The notes under the pieces: model-generated
The model's input: only the letters and a program-made list of their open reading frames with translations
Databases searched by the model: none
Told to the model about the DNA's origin: nothing
From: Dyella sp. AtDHG13
Lineage (GTDB): Bacteria; Pseudomonadota; Gammaproteobacteria; Xanthomonadales; Rhodanobacteraceae
Direction of reading: 5' to 3'
Assembly: GCF_003201105.1 (NCBI RefSeq)
Contig: NZ_QICJ01000009.1
Span: forward strand, 185,912 to 249,911
DNA length: 64,000 nt
In this document: positions 53,586 through 61,928 of the stretch, one piece after another
How the letters are laid out: each line of letters opens with the position of its first letter
Position numbering within the stretch: position 1 is the stretch's first letter
Made by a program: the position numbers and the translations under genes

Positions 53586-53668
53586 GTGGATGTCTCCTGC
53601 ACTCCAATCCACGAATGGTAGCGCGCGGAACCGTCAAACTCCCGGCAAGCTAGACGATGGTCGGGTGG

Positions 53669-54118
53669 TCAGAAGCGGATGGCGTACTCGCGGAATTCCT
53701 GGTCGTGCGTCCAGCCCAATGACTCGTAAAGCCGCTGCGCGGGAAGGTTGGTATGCGCGGTGGTCAGCGTCATGCCGGCGGCGCCGATGGCGCGCGCGTA
53801 ATCCATGGCCTCGTGCATCAAGGCCGCACCCACGCCGCGCCGACGCGCCTTGGCTGCGACGAAAAGATCATTGAGCAGGTAGAGTCGCGCCAGCCGCACC
53901 GACGTGAAGAACGGATATAGCTGGACGAAACCCACGCCCTCGCCTTCTTCATCGATCGCCAGCATCACCACCGACTCGTGATGCTGGAAGCGCTCGCGCA
54001 GGAAGCGAGCCGACGCGGCGATATCGGGCGCTTGTCCGTAGAACACCCGATACGCATCGAACAGGGGCGCGATGAGATCGAGATCGTGGATGGTGGCCTG
54101 GCGTACCGTGATCGACAT
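53669..54118 (-). CDS. GNAT-family N-acetyltransferase
   Basis: A 149-residue GNAT. The acetyl-CoA motif is LFVAAKARRRGVGAALMHEA (RRRGVG), with LPAQRLYESLGW at the end. Substrate unknown. The start at 54118 gives MSITVRQATIHDLD; the upstream in-frame extension has no GNAT resemblance. Confidence 0.88.
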   Translation of the reverse strand: MSITVRQATIHDLDLIAPLFDAYRVFYGQAPDIAASARFLRERFQHHESVVMLAIDEEGEGVGFVQLYPFFTSVRLARLYLLNDLFVAAKARRRGVGAALMHEAMDYARAIGAAGMTLTTAHTNLPAQRLYESLGWTHDQEFREYAIRF

Positions 54119-54258
54119 GCGCGTCCCCGCATCGGTGGTGTTGCACGCAGTATGCGTACGCGGCAACGGGCCGCCTATGACCACTTTCCAGGGAAAAAGC
54201 GCCACGCTGGCATGCGCCGGAGCCAACTGCAGATCGCCACGCAGCAACGCTGCGCCGC

Positions 54259-54729
54259 TCAGGCACGATGGTAGGGATGCCCCGAGAGCAGCGTGGTGGC
54301 GCGATACAACTGCTCGGCGAGCACCAGCCGCACCAGCATGTGCGGCAAGGTCAGCGGCCCCAGCGACCACGACTGGTCCGCGCGCGCCAGCACCTCGGGC
54401 GCGTGCCCATCAGGGCCGCCGATCAGGAAGGCGATATCGCGGCCGGACATGCGCCATTTCGATAGCTGCGCGGCCAGGTCTTCGCTGGACCAGGTCTTGC
54501 CGCGGCCATCGAGCGCAACGACATGAATGTCGCGTGGCAATGCGGCGAGAATCGCGGCGCCTTCGTCCTGGATGGCGCGCGCGTCGTCGCGCCCCTTGCC
54601 GCGCAGGCCGGGCTTCAGCTCGATCAGTTCCAGCGGAAGCTCGTGCGAGAGCCGCTTGCGGTATTCGGCGAAGCCTTCCGCCACCCAGGCGGGCATGCGT
54701 TCACCGACGGCGATCAGACGGGCACGCAC
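54259..54729 (-). CDS. rlmH: 23S rRNA (pseudouridine1915-N3)-methyltransferase
   Basis: A 156-residue SPOUT methyltransferase acting on helix 69 of 70S ribosomes. The knot motifs are FLIGGPDGHAPEVL and GPLTLPHMLVRLVLAEQLYRA. It has a GTG start at 54729, and the family N-terminus follows (RARLIAVGERMPAWV). Paired with rsfS upstream, as usual. Confidence 0.95.
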   Translation of the reverse strand: MRARLIAVGERMPAWVAEGFAEYRKRLSHELPLELIELKPGLRGKGRDDARAIQDEGAAILAALPRDIHVVALDGRGKTWSSEDLAAQLSKWRMSGRDIAFLIGGPDGHAPEVLARADQSWSLGPLTLPHMLVRLVLAEQLYRATTLLSGHPYHRA

Positions 54730-54814
54730 GGGTCACCACAAAATCCAGGGAAACAGCGGGGGGCGCCGCGCGCGTGGAGACAACGCGCGGCAGGTACCGC
54801 CAGGGTGCAGGCCA

Positions 54815-55207
54815 TCAGCCCACGCTGGCGACTTCGGCGTCGACTTCGCGGTCACCCACGGTCCACAGCCGCTCCAGGCCGTAGAACTCGCGGATGCGCG
54901 GCAGCATGACGTGGACGATCACGTCACCCAGATCCACCAGCACCCATTCGGCTTCCTGCTCGCCTTCCACGCCGAGCGGCATCACGCCCGCCTGCTTGGC
55001 GAACTTGACGACTTCATCGGCAATGGATTTGACGTGGCGCGCGGAGGTGCCGGAGGCGATGACCAGCAGATCGGCGATGGAGGTCTTGCCGCGGACGTCG
55101 ATTTCACGAATGTCCTTGGCCTTCAGTTCGTCCAGCGCGTTGAGAACTTGCTGGCGAACGACCGCCGCGGTGGCGGATTTGGTGCTGCGCGTGGCGGTCT
55201 GACTCAA
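54815..55207 (-). CDS. rsfS: Ribosomal silencing factor RsfS
   Basis: A 130-residue RsfS/YbeB that binds L14 and blocks subunit joining in stationary phase. Signatures are VLNALDELKAKDI, SARHVKSIADEV and EAEWVLVDLGDVIVHVM. It uses a TTG start at 55207 with a GAGG site 9 bp upstream. nadD and holA, usually just upstream, are absent here. Confidence 0.93.
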   Translation of the reverse strand: MSQTATRSTKSATAAVVRQQVLNALDELKAKDIREIDVRGKTSIADLLVIASGTSARHVKSIADEVVKFAKQAGVMPLGVEGEQEAEWVLVDLGDVIVHVMLPRIREFYGLERLWTVGDREVDAEVASVG

Positions 55208-55353
55208 GTGCGTTTGCCTCGATGCGGGATCGATGCGCGGGATGGCGCAGCGCCAGTATAACGGACCACCCTCAAGCCCATGTCAAACGGGGCTTCGGGC
55301 GGCCTCCGTCCGCCAAGCAGGGATCGGGCCAAGGCCGTCCGCCACCCAAAAGA

Positions 55354-55382
55354 AAGGGCCCTCTCCGCCCGGAGAGGGCCCT
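55354..55382 (-). terminator. Terminator of the heptad-repeat protein gene
   Basis: A perfect 13-bp stem AAGGGCCCTCTCC / GGAGAGGGCCCTT with a short loop; the minus strand continues TCTTTTGGG. It lies 21 bp past the stop at 55404. Confidence 0.88.
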
Positions 55383-55403
55383 TGGGTACGTCCGCTCAGC
55401 GCA

Positions 55404-55700
55404 TCAGTGACCGGCGGTGGACGAGGAAGCAGGCGCGGTGCTCTTCTTGTGTTGCTTCTTGTGATGCGTCTGCTGGGTGCTGTCGCTCTTCATCGAGTCG
55501 CTGGACGACTTCATTTCGTCTGAGCTGGACTTCATGGCGTCCGAATTGGACTTCATGGCATCCGAGCTGGACTTCATCGCGTCCTTGCTGGTGTCCTGGG
55601 TCGGCTGCGGCGTGGTGTTCTGTGCCATGACCGGGGACATGGCAAGGGCGAACACGACGGCGGTCGCGAAGGCGAGTACGGCGTAACGGGAAACTTTCAT
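55404..55700 (-). CDS. Secreted heptad-repeat protein with HHKK tail
   Basis: A 98-residue precursor with a Sec signal (VSRYAVLAFATAVVFALAM, cut near VMAQ). The mature part contains five tandem seven-residue units of the form D(A/E/S)MKS(S/N/D)S (about residues 39-73), then HHKKQHKKS and a Ser/Thr/Ala tail. It resembles MXKDX-type repeat proteins of Proteobacteria; function unknown. No cysteines. Its HHKK motif is shared with the 73-residue protein at 24247. Confidence 0.75.
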   Translation of the reverse strand: MKVSRYAVLAFATAVVFALAMSPVMAQNTTPQPTQDTSKDAMKSSSDAMKSNSDAMKSSSDEMKSSSDSMKSDSTQQTHHKKQHKKSTAPASSSTAGH

Positions 55701-56201
55701 GGTCAGGTATCTCCAGAAGCGGTGAGGTAACCGTGCGGCCGTGCCGCACTTCCATGGAACAACCGCCGCCGCCCGTCCCGAACGACCACGGTCATCCGGT
55801 GACGATGACGTCGGCACCGGCCATGCCGCATCGGCATTCCCACCGACGCGAACGATCCATCCCTGGTTCGTGAAACCACTCCACGGGTCGTTACGGCGAC
55901 CCGCCCCCTTCCTGCGAGAAAGCCTATACCCATGCATCCACACAGGATGCGGCACAAGCCATGTCCATTCAGTTGCAATACGGCCTGAGCGGCGTCAATA
56001 AATTGCGATTGCTGCGCTGCATCTGCCGGCCATCGTCAGCGTCACGCCAGACAGCGCGCGCGTGGCGTCCACAAGCGATCTTCAGCGACGACATCGCACC
56101 CCAGCGCGCGGCTGCGGCGCTGCATCGCAACATCCCTTTCCCGTCGCAACATCACATCAGCCTACGCCGATTCATCCCTCGAGCGCAGCATGACCATGTC
56201 C
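55701..56201. other. Intergenic region, 501 bp
   Basis: It holds the promoter region of the heptad-repeat protein at its left end. I see no convincing gene, tRNA or long repeat in the rest. A small GTGCGGC/GCCGCAC inverted repeat lies near 55733-55749. Confidence 0.5.
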
Positions 56202-56861
56202 CTACTTCAGTGCTGGCTGAAGCAGGCGCCCGCCCATCAGCGCGTTCAACGCGACCACGATGCCCACCGCCATGGCATGCGTCAGCAAGTCTGTCGCCGC
56301 CACGGCAAAGGCGTGGCAGATCTCCAGCAACGCGGCGGAAGCGGCGGCCGAAGCCAGCCCGACCATCACCGCCGCCAGCACCGGACGCAAGGGATACGCA
56401 CGCCGCAGCAACCAGATCAGCAGCGCGGACAACGGCACCGAGAAACTGATAATGAAGATCAGGCAGTCGCTCGCCTCGTTGAACCTGGCGATGTGCGCGG
56501 AGGGCCCCAGCCAGTCGCGCATGCAGCCCAGCCCGCTCGCGCCTACCCACAGCAGCAGCCACGGCAGCGGCAGCAGCGCCCACCGCCACGAACGCCCAGG
56601 TACGCCCAGAGTGAAGGCGGCCCACGCCGCGCTGACGGCGGTCATCACCGCACCCGCGCCGGCCACGGCGATGTCCGGCTCGGCCACCCAGCGGCGGATC
56701 ATGTGCGCGGCGCCGTAGTGCATGAACAGACCGGCCGCAATAGCCGCCACCGCCAGCAGCCAGCCGAGCGTGCGCAGCCACGGGGGCGGCAGGCGCCGCA
56801 CCGGCGTGAGCTGATCGCCCAGCGACTGGATCAGTGACTCGGGGAGTCGCGGTGCCGTCAT
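56202..56861 (-). CDS. NrsF-like (DUF1109) membrane anti-sigma factor
   Basis: A 219-residue protein with six hydrophobic helices after a conserved N-terminal tail (LIQSLGDQLTPVRRLPPPWLRTLGWLL). This is the DUF1109/NrsF topology: a membrane anti-sigma for SigF-type ECF factors that responds to metals or oxidants via membrane cysteines. Cysteines are present in LGCMRDW, SDCLIF and EICHAF. It follows the sigma gene by 5 bp. Confidence 0.85.
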   Translation of the reverse strand: MTAPRLPESLIQSLGDQLTPVRRLPPPWLRTLGWLLAVAAIAAGLFMHYGAAHMIRRWVAEPDIAVAGAGAVMTAVSAAWAAFTLGVPGRSWRWALLPLPWLLLWVGASGLGCMRDWLGPSAHIARFNEASDCLIFIISFSVPLSALLIWLLRRAYPLRPVLAAVMVGLASAAASAALLEICHAFAVAATDLLTHAMAVGIVVALNALMGGRLLQPALK

Positions 56862-56866
56862 GATGC

Positions 56867-57526
56867 TCAGGGTTCTCCGTGGAAACGCGCGCGCAATGCC
56901 TTCATCGCGCGATGCAGGTTGACCTTCAGCGCGCCGGTCTGGCGCCCCGTGTGAGCCGCCGCTTCGGCCAGCGACTGTTCCTTCAGGCCCAGTTGCTCGA
57001 CCGCTTCGCGCTGACCGGGCGGCAAGGACGCGATGGCTTCGCGCAGGCGCAGCGCTTCCTGCTCGCGCTCCGTCACCGCCGTGGCATCGTCGATGTCGGC
57101 GTGCGTGTCGTAGGCATGCTCGTCATGCACCTCGCGCAGCCCGCGACGCCCCTGGCTGCGCAGCGCGTCGATGGCACGCCGCGCCGCCAGCGCGGCCAGC
57201 CAGGCGTCGTAGGAGCGCGACGGATCATAGGTATGGCGCACTCGATGCACGGTCAGCAGGGTTTCCTGCACCACGTCGTCGAGTCCATCCACCGCGACCC
57301 CCTGCCGCCTGGCCACGGCGCGGATCAACGGCACCGAGGCCGCCAGCACCCGCTCGTAGGCCCGGCGGTCGCCGCCCTGCGCCGCCGCCATCCACGCCGC
57401 ACGCTCACGCTCCTGCATGTCGCCGAGAGGGGCCGCCGCGTCGCTCACGATGGAAGAGGTCCTGTCCCGCCGGGAAAGGACACTATCTAGACCTATCGCG
57501 CAGGGCGCGGTCAAGCTGACGGACAT
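56867..57526 (-). CDS. SigF-type ECF sigma factor
   Basis: A 219-residue ECF sigma. Region 2 has RRAYERVLAASVPLIRAVARRQGVAVDGLDDVVQETLLTVHRVRHTYDP, and region 4 has SLPPGQREAVEQLGLKEQSLAEAAAHTGRQTGALKVNLHRAMKAL. The ATG at 57526 has a GAGAGG site and lies about 30 bp after a GTAACC-N16-CGAA promoter; shorter starts (57448 GTG, 57418 ATG) are possible. Paired with nrsF. Confidence 0.87.
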   Translation of the reverse strand: MSVSLTAPCAIGLDSVLSRRDRTSSIVSDAAAPLGDMQERERAAWMAAAQGGDRRAYERVLAASVPLIRAVARRQGVAVDGLDDVVQETLLTVHRVRHTYDPSRSYDAWLAALAARRAIDALRSQGRRGLREVHDEHAYDTHADIDDATAVTEREQEALRLREAIASLPPGQREAVEQLGLKEQSLAEAAAHTGRQTGALKVNLHRAMKALRARFHGEP

Positions 57527-57555
57527 AGCGGGGCCTCTCGGGTCCTGCAGGGCTA

Positions 57556-57581
57556 TTCGCCTGGGAACCCATCCGGGTTAC
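57556..57581 (-). promoter_or_regulatory. SigF-type autoregulatory promoter GTAACC-N16-CGAA
   Basis: On the minus strand GTAACC (57576-57581) and CGAA (57556-57559) are separated by exactly 16 bp. From memory this is the motif reported for Caulobacter SigF/NrsF-type circuits. It precedes the sigma gene and fits autoregulation. Confidence 0.65.
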
Positions 57582-57750
57582 GCCCGCGTATCGCCAACTT
57601 TGTAGGAAATCGCGCAAAGGTTCCCCGGATATCGCCGCGACCCCTTGGTTTTAAGGAACATCCGATAGCTGCGTTTTGCTTGCGACTGGCCTAATCCGCC
57701 CGGGTCCGCGTACGCGCGACCTCATCATTCTCAATCGCAAGGTAAACCCC

Positions 57751-58398
57751 ATGAAGAAGACCCTGATGGCGCTGGCGTTCGCCGCCATCGCCGCGCCGCT
57801 CGCCGCTCAGGCCACGCAGAGCAACGGCATCGACTACACCTACCTCCAGCTGGACTACGTCAACATCACCCAGGCCGGCAATGCCGGCGTCGCGCAGGGC
57901 GGCATGCTCAGCGGCTCCTACGGTTTCCACGACAACTTCCAGATGTTCGGCAGCTACAGCGCGCTGAACTTCAACAAGGTGTCCGCCTATGACCCGGTGT
58001 TCGGCCACTTCTACTGGAACCCCAAGGTCAAGCCGTGGTCGGTCGGCCTGGGCTATGCCTTCAGCATCGGCAGCCGCGCCGACTGGGTCACCCAGGTGGC
58101 CTACCAGCACGACAAGAACAGCAACCACATGTGCCTGGATGACTACTGCATCCGCTACAACGCCAGCAACAATTTCTGGACGGTCAACACCGGCGTGATG
58201 GGCCGCGTCACCGACAAGCTGACGGCCAATGCATACATCGGCTACGACCACGCCTCGTCCCGCAGCGGCGATGGCAACCTGTTCGGCCAGTTCGGCCTGG
58301 TCTACAGCTTTACCCCGATGTGGGCACTGGAAGGCGGCGTGCGCGTCAGCAACGACACCAACGACATCTTCAACGTCGGTGTCCGCGCCAGCTTCTGA
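57751..58398 (+). CDS. Outer-membrane beta-barrel protein, Ax21-like
   Basis: A 215-residue precursor with a clear signal (MKKTLMALAFAAIAAPLAAQ). The mature sequence shows alternating aromatic beta strands (YLQLDYVNIT, GYAFSIGSRADWVTQVAYQH) and a terminal strand NVGVRASF ending in Phe, the usual barrel end. It resembles the Ax21 family of Xanthomonadaceae. Role (OMV cargo or adhesion) is not settled. It lies next to the sigF-nrsF pair and the ICE end. Confidence 0.75.
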   Translation: MKKTLMALAFAAIAAPLAAQATQSNGIDYTYLQLDYVNITQAGNAGVAQGGMLSGSYGFHDNFQMFGSYSALNFNKVSAYDPVFGHFYWNPKVKPWSVGLGYAFSIGSRADWVTQVAYQHDKNSNHMCLDDYCIRYNASNNFWTVNTGVMGRVTDKLTANAYIGYDHASSRSGDGNLFGQFGLVYSFTPMWALEGGVRVSNDTNDIFNVGVRASF

Positions 58399-58410
58399 TC
58401 GACTCAAGCA

Positions 58411-58418
58411 ACAAAAAA
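58411..58418 (-). other. Candidate ICE attachment site (att)
   Basis: ACAAAAAA on the plus strand is TTTTTTGT on the minus strand. This fits the TTTTTYRT 8-bp target that I recall for Tn4371-family elements. It sits 12 bp past the barrel gene stop and just outside the last trb gene, where an element end is expected. Confidence 0.45.
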
Positions 58419-58649
58419 GTGCCGGTGTCAAGTCTTTCGCGCAAATCACGCAGGGCTTGAAACCGTATATGGGACAGTAGGTTAGCTCTTTTCGGGGCCG
58501 CTTTGCAGAACCGCGGCTTCGTCGGCTAGGAGCCACATAAGAGCGTCGGGAGAGAAAGCCGCATCGCACCGTGTCGTGCTGGATTGCCGAGGAACGGCGG
58601 GCCTGTCGCGTCATCATAGCCCAAGAGGCTTGGCGGCATCCAGAATGAA

Positions 58650-58676
58650 GAACGCGCAGCCGGTGGCTGCGCGTTC
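58650..58676 (-). terminator. Hairpin after DUF2274 gene
   Basis: GAACGCGCAGCC / GGCTGCGCGTTC, 12 bp with a 3-nt loop; on the minus strand it is followed by TTCATTCTGG. It lies about 28 bp after the DUF2274 gene and probably ends the trb operon. Confidence 0.7.
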
Positions 58677-58703
58677 GATGGATGCCGTTGGTATGTGACG
58701 CCA

Positions 58704-58949
58704 TCATGTCGGCTTCGATGGCGCGCTCCGGGGCGCCGTGCCCTTCCTGAATCCCCGATCCCCCGCCATGAACGCCTCCAGCATGTGCGGGATCAATTTC
58801 TCTGCATCGACCGCCTCGCCATACGCCTGCGCGTGCAGCGAGGCGTAGCGGTCGAGGTCGGCTTTCAGGCTTGCCGGGCAGGCGAAGGTCAGCTTGACAC
58901 TCTCGGTCTTGGGCAGAGGCCCGAGCCGCAGCTTCTTGGTCGTGGTCAT
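58704..58949 (-). CDS. DUF2274 protein, conjugation-associated
   Basis: An 81-residue protein (KLRLGPLPKTESVKLTF at the start). DUF2274 genes follow trbI in Tn4371-like elements, as here. Its ATG overlaps the trbI stop, so it is translationally coupled. Function unknown; its short arc/ribbon-helix-like N-terminus is only a guess. Confidence 0.85.
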   Translation of the reverse strand: MTTTKKLRLGPLPKTESVKLTFACPASLKADLDRYASLHAQAYGEAVDAEKLIPHMLEAFMAGDRGFRKGTAPRSAPSKPT

Positions 58950-60220
58950 TGCGAAGCTCCCCGGTTAAAGAACAGGGGCTGGTACGGCCGCAGCACCAGA
59001 TCCCGGTTGACGATGATCCGCACCGGCAACCCTGGCCGCGCCGTCAGTGTCGGCTGGATGTTCATGTTGCGGCGGGTGATCTCCTGGCCGACCTGGTTGA
59101 TGCTGTCTTGCGCGCTATCGCGCCCGGCGATCACGATGCGGTTGCCATCCTGGCGATTCTCCGGCGCGGCCAGCTCGGCGCCTACGCCCAGCAGCGTCGT
59201 CAGCACCGCGCCCGAGACGATGCGCTTCCAATGCCAGTCCACGTCGTCCTCCAGGCCGGCGTAGCCCGCTGAATCGGTGCCCACAAGGTTGTCGAGCGTC
59301 AGCGATGAGGTATCCGGCAGGATGACCCGGTTCCACACTATCTGCACGCGGCTCTGCCCATAGCTGACCTGGCTGTTGTACTTGCCCAGGATGCGCGAGC
59401 CCTGCGGGATCAGCAGGAACTTGCCCGTGGCCGTGTCATAGACCGGCTCCGTGACAGTGGCGATCACGTCGCCCGGCAAGTCCGACTTCATGCCAGTCAC
59501 CAGCGCGCCCGCGATCACGGTTCCGGCCATCACCTGATAGGGCGACGCCGGCAGCGCCAGATTGCCGGAATTGCGGGTTTCCGTAGAGCCGGCTTTCAGG
59601 AACGCCTCTTTCTGGTCTTGCCGGTTCTGTACGGCGGTCGGGTCGGCAGGCTGCGTCGCCACCGATGCCGGCCCGGCCGCGAGTGGGTCGAAGGCCGCGA
59701 GCGCGCTTGCACCACCAGGCGCACCCGGTGTCGCCTGCGCCACGGTCGCGGCGGCTTGGCCTTGGCCGCCCGAGCGGAAGAACACCGACGAAGCCGCAGC
59801 GGCTTCCGCCTCTTTGCGCAAGGCATCGTTGGGGTCGTGGCCGGGGGCCGCGTAAGCGGCCACGGCCGGCTGCTGCGAGTTCACGATGGCAGGGCCGAGG
59901 TCGCCCGGCAGCGGCGGCCCCAGCTCGGGCACCTTCGGCGGCAGCTTCGAGTAGTCGGCCGGCAGACCGTCCAGCCCTTCGGACTTCGAGACGCGATCGA
60001 CGTTGTATAGCTCGGTCTGTTCGCCTGCGCTGCGCCGCTGCGGTTGCAGCGACCAGATCGTGGCCCCGAGCACGGCGACCGACAGGCCGCCGACAAGGAC
60101 GGCCAGCGTGCGCCGGTTCAGGCGCGTGACCGGACGCGGCTGGGCGCGCAGCGTCACCGACTCGGGCGCGACCTTGCCCGCCTGTGGCGTGTCGAGGTCG
60201 GGGGTGTCGTCCTGGCTCAT
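58946..60220 (-). CDS. trbI: Conjugal transfer protein TrbI (VirB10-like)
   Basis: A 424-residue inner-to-outer membrane spanning T4SS core protein. A cytoplasmic Pro-rich start and membrane helix (LAVLVGGLSVAVLGATIW) precede the periplasmic TrbI/VirB10 domain with AGTVIAGALVTGMKSDLPGDVIATV and a YQPLFFNRG end. Normal length. Member of the trb operon of a Tn4371-type ICE. Confidence 0.95.
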   Translation of the reverse strand: MSQDDTPDLDTPQAGKVAPESVTLRAQPRPVTRLNRRTLAVLVGGLSVAVLGATIWSLQPQRRSAGEQTELYNVDRVSKSEGLDGLPADYSKLPPKVPELGPPLPGDLGPAIVNSQQPAVAAYAAPGHDPNDALRKEAEAAAASSVFFRSGGQGQAAATVAQATPGAPGGASALAAFDPLAAGPASVATQPADPTAVQNRQDQKEAFLKAGSTETRNSGNLALPASPYQVMAGTVIAGALVTGMKSDLPGDVIATVTEPVYDTATGKFLLIPQGSRILGKYNSQVSYGQSRVQIVWNRVILPDTSSLTLDNLVGTDSAGYAGLEDDVDWHWKRIVSGAVLTTLLGVGAELAAPENRQDGNRIVIAGRDSAQDSINQVGQEITRRNMNIQPTLTARPGLPVRIIVNRDLVLRPYQPLFFNRGASQ

Positions 60221-60222
60221 GG

Positions 60223-61215
60223 TCAGTCCCTCCGCGCCACGCCGTCCGTGCGCTCGATTCGCACCACGTCGCCCTTGTCACCGCCCAAGCGCAGTTCGGC
60301 CGCGCCGAACAGCCGATCCACGATGTAGTACGGCGAGCGGAAGCGGTAGTTCACCAGTTGCCCATCGCCCTGCGCACCGATGACAAAAAGCGGCGGCAGC
60401 TCGCCTTGCGCGATGCCGGCGGGGAACTGGATATAGACCTTCTGCCCGTCGTCGAAGGCGCGCAACGGCTTCCACGGCGGATTGCTGCCGCTGATCGCGT
60501 AGCGGAAGCGCAGGTTCTCCAGCGACAAGCCGGAGTCCACCGGCGCAGCGGCGCTAGCGGCCTGTGCCTGGCGCTGCAAGGCCAGCATCCGGTCGCGCGG
60601 GTACTCCCAGGACACCGATGCCATCCACGTCTTTTCCGTCGAAGCCAGCTCCAGCAGGTACGTCCTGCGGCTGGTGGTGATGACGAGATTGGTCTTGAGG
60701 CCCGAGCGAATCGGCTTGACCAGCACGTTCACGCGCAGATCGGCACCGCTGCCGCTGGACGTGTCGCCCACGATCCAGCGCACGGTATCGCCGGCGGCCA
60801 CCGTCACCAGTTCCTCGCCCGGCTGGAGCGAAACGACGGTCACGCGGCCCACGGCCGCATAGACCTGATACAGCGCGCCATCGGTGAAGGGCCACACCTG
60901 AATCGCGTTGACGTAGCCCTCGCGCGTGGGCGCGACGCGGGCCTCGGCATTGGCGCGCGAGACGCGCACCGTCTCGTCGGCCGGCTCCGGCGTGGGCTTG
61001 GCGTCCTCGGCTTCGGGCAATGGCTTCAACTGCGCCGGCATCGGCAGCACCTCGGGCACGGCCACCACCTCCACCGGCGCGGGCGGTTCGGGCAGCGGCT
61101 GGGCCTGCACCGGCTCATCGAGCGAGATGCTCGGCGGTGGCTTGCCCTGCGTGGCGCAGCCCGCCAGGGCAAGCAAGATCACCGGCAAGGCGGATTTACG
61201 GAAAAGATCATTCAT
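60223..61215 (-). CDS. trbG: Conjugal transfer protein TrbG (VirB9-like)
   Basis: A 330-residue VirB9-family outer-membrane core protein. A lipoprotein-type signal ends ILLALAGC. A Pro/Glu-rich linker is followed by the VirB9 domain (YQVYAAVGRVTVVSLQPGEEL, then LRFRYAISG and SPYYIVDRLFGAAELRLG). The ATG at 61215 overlaps the trbF stop; a longer in-frame extension antisense-like in composition is rejected. Confidence 0.93.
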   Translation of the reverse strand: MNDLFRKSALPVILLALAGCATQGKPPPSISLDEPVQAQPLPEPPAPVEVVAVPEVLPMPAQLKPLPEAEDAKPTPEPADETVRVSRANAEARVAPTREGYVNAIQVWPFTDGALYQVYAAVGRVTVVSLQPGEELVTVAAGDTVRWIVGDTSSGSGADLRVNVLVKPIRSGLKTNLVITTSRRTYLLELASTEKTWMASVSWEYPRDRMLALQRQAQAASAAAPVDSGLSLENLRFRYAISGSNPPWKPLRAFDDGQKVYIQFPAGIAQGELPPLFVIGAQGDGQLVNYRFRSPYYIVDRLFGAAELRLGGDKGDVVRIERTDGVARRD

Positions 61216-61916
61216 GGCTTGGCTCCTTCGGAAGAATCCAGTTCGCGGCTCCACGACAGGCCGTTGACGTAGATGCCCAGGGGGTTCTTGCGCAGGCGTT
61301 CTTCGGTGCGCGGCGGCTGGAGCACGATGGACACCACGGCCGTCCACCGCTCCAAGCCCGCCGCGGCGCCGTTGACGTAGCGGCGTTCCGTCCAGCGCAC
61401 GTTGAAAGACGTGTCGCTGGCGCGCACGACGCTGGTGATCTGCACCGTCACCGACTCCTTGCCGATGCGCGCGAACGGGTCGTTGACCCGTGCGTAGTCG
61501 TTGAGCACGGCCGCGCCCTTGTCGGTCGTGTAGTCGTAGGCGTCCAGCCAGTTCTGGCGGACGACGATGGGGTCGATGGACAGCGAGCGCACCAGCGTCA
61601 CGAAGCGCGCGATGTGGTGCGCGGTCTGCGCATCGTTGGGCCGGTATGGCGTGGCGGCTTCGCCCACGGCGCGTACCTGGCCCGTGTTGTCCACCTCCAC
61701 GACGTAGGGCGTCACGATGGATTGCGCCGAGCGCCACACCAAGCCGCCGGCCATCAGCAGTGCAAGCGTCAGGCAGCCGAAGGCCATCAGGCGCCAGTTC
61801 TTCGCCTGGACGCGCGGCGAGCCGATGCGCTTGTCCCACACCTGGCCGGCAGCTTGGTACGGCGTGGCAGGCTGCGGCGTGTCGGCGTAGCGCACCTGCG
61901 GTTTCTTGAATCGCAT
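61212..61916 (-). CDS. trbF: Conjugal transfer protein TrbF (VirB8-like)
   Basis: A 234-residue bitopic inner-membrane T4SS protein. A short cytoplasmic part, membrane helix (LMAFGCLTLALLMAGGLVW) and the periplasmic VirB8 domain (FVTLVRSLSIDPIVVRQNWLDAYDY) are present. Nucleates T4SS assembly. Overlaps trbG by 4 bp. Confidence 0.94.
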   Translation of the reverse strand: MRFKKPQVRYADTPQPATPYQAAGQVWDKRIGSPRVQAKNWRLMAFGCLTLALLMAGGLVWRSAQSIVTPYVVEVDNTGQVRAVGEAATPYRPNDAQTAHHIARFVTLVRSLSIDPIVVRQNWLDAYDYTTDKGAAVLNDYARVNDPFARIGKESVTVQITSVVRASDTSFNVRWTERRYVNGAAAGLERWTAVVSIVLQPPRTEERLRKNPLGIYVNGLSWSRELDSSEGAKP

Positions 61917-61928
61917 GGTCAGTTCTCC

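Larger units (their letters stand above)
58399..58703. other. Boundary region between chromosome and integrative element, 305 bp
   Basis: It contains the candidate att site (58411-58418) and a hairpin (58650-58676). I see no gene in the rest. Sequence to the right of the att site would belong to the ICE. Confidence 0.5.
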
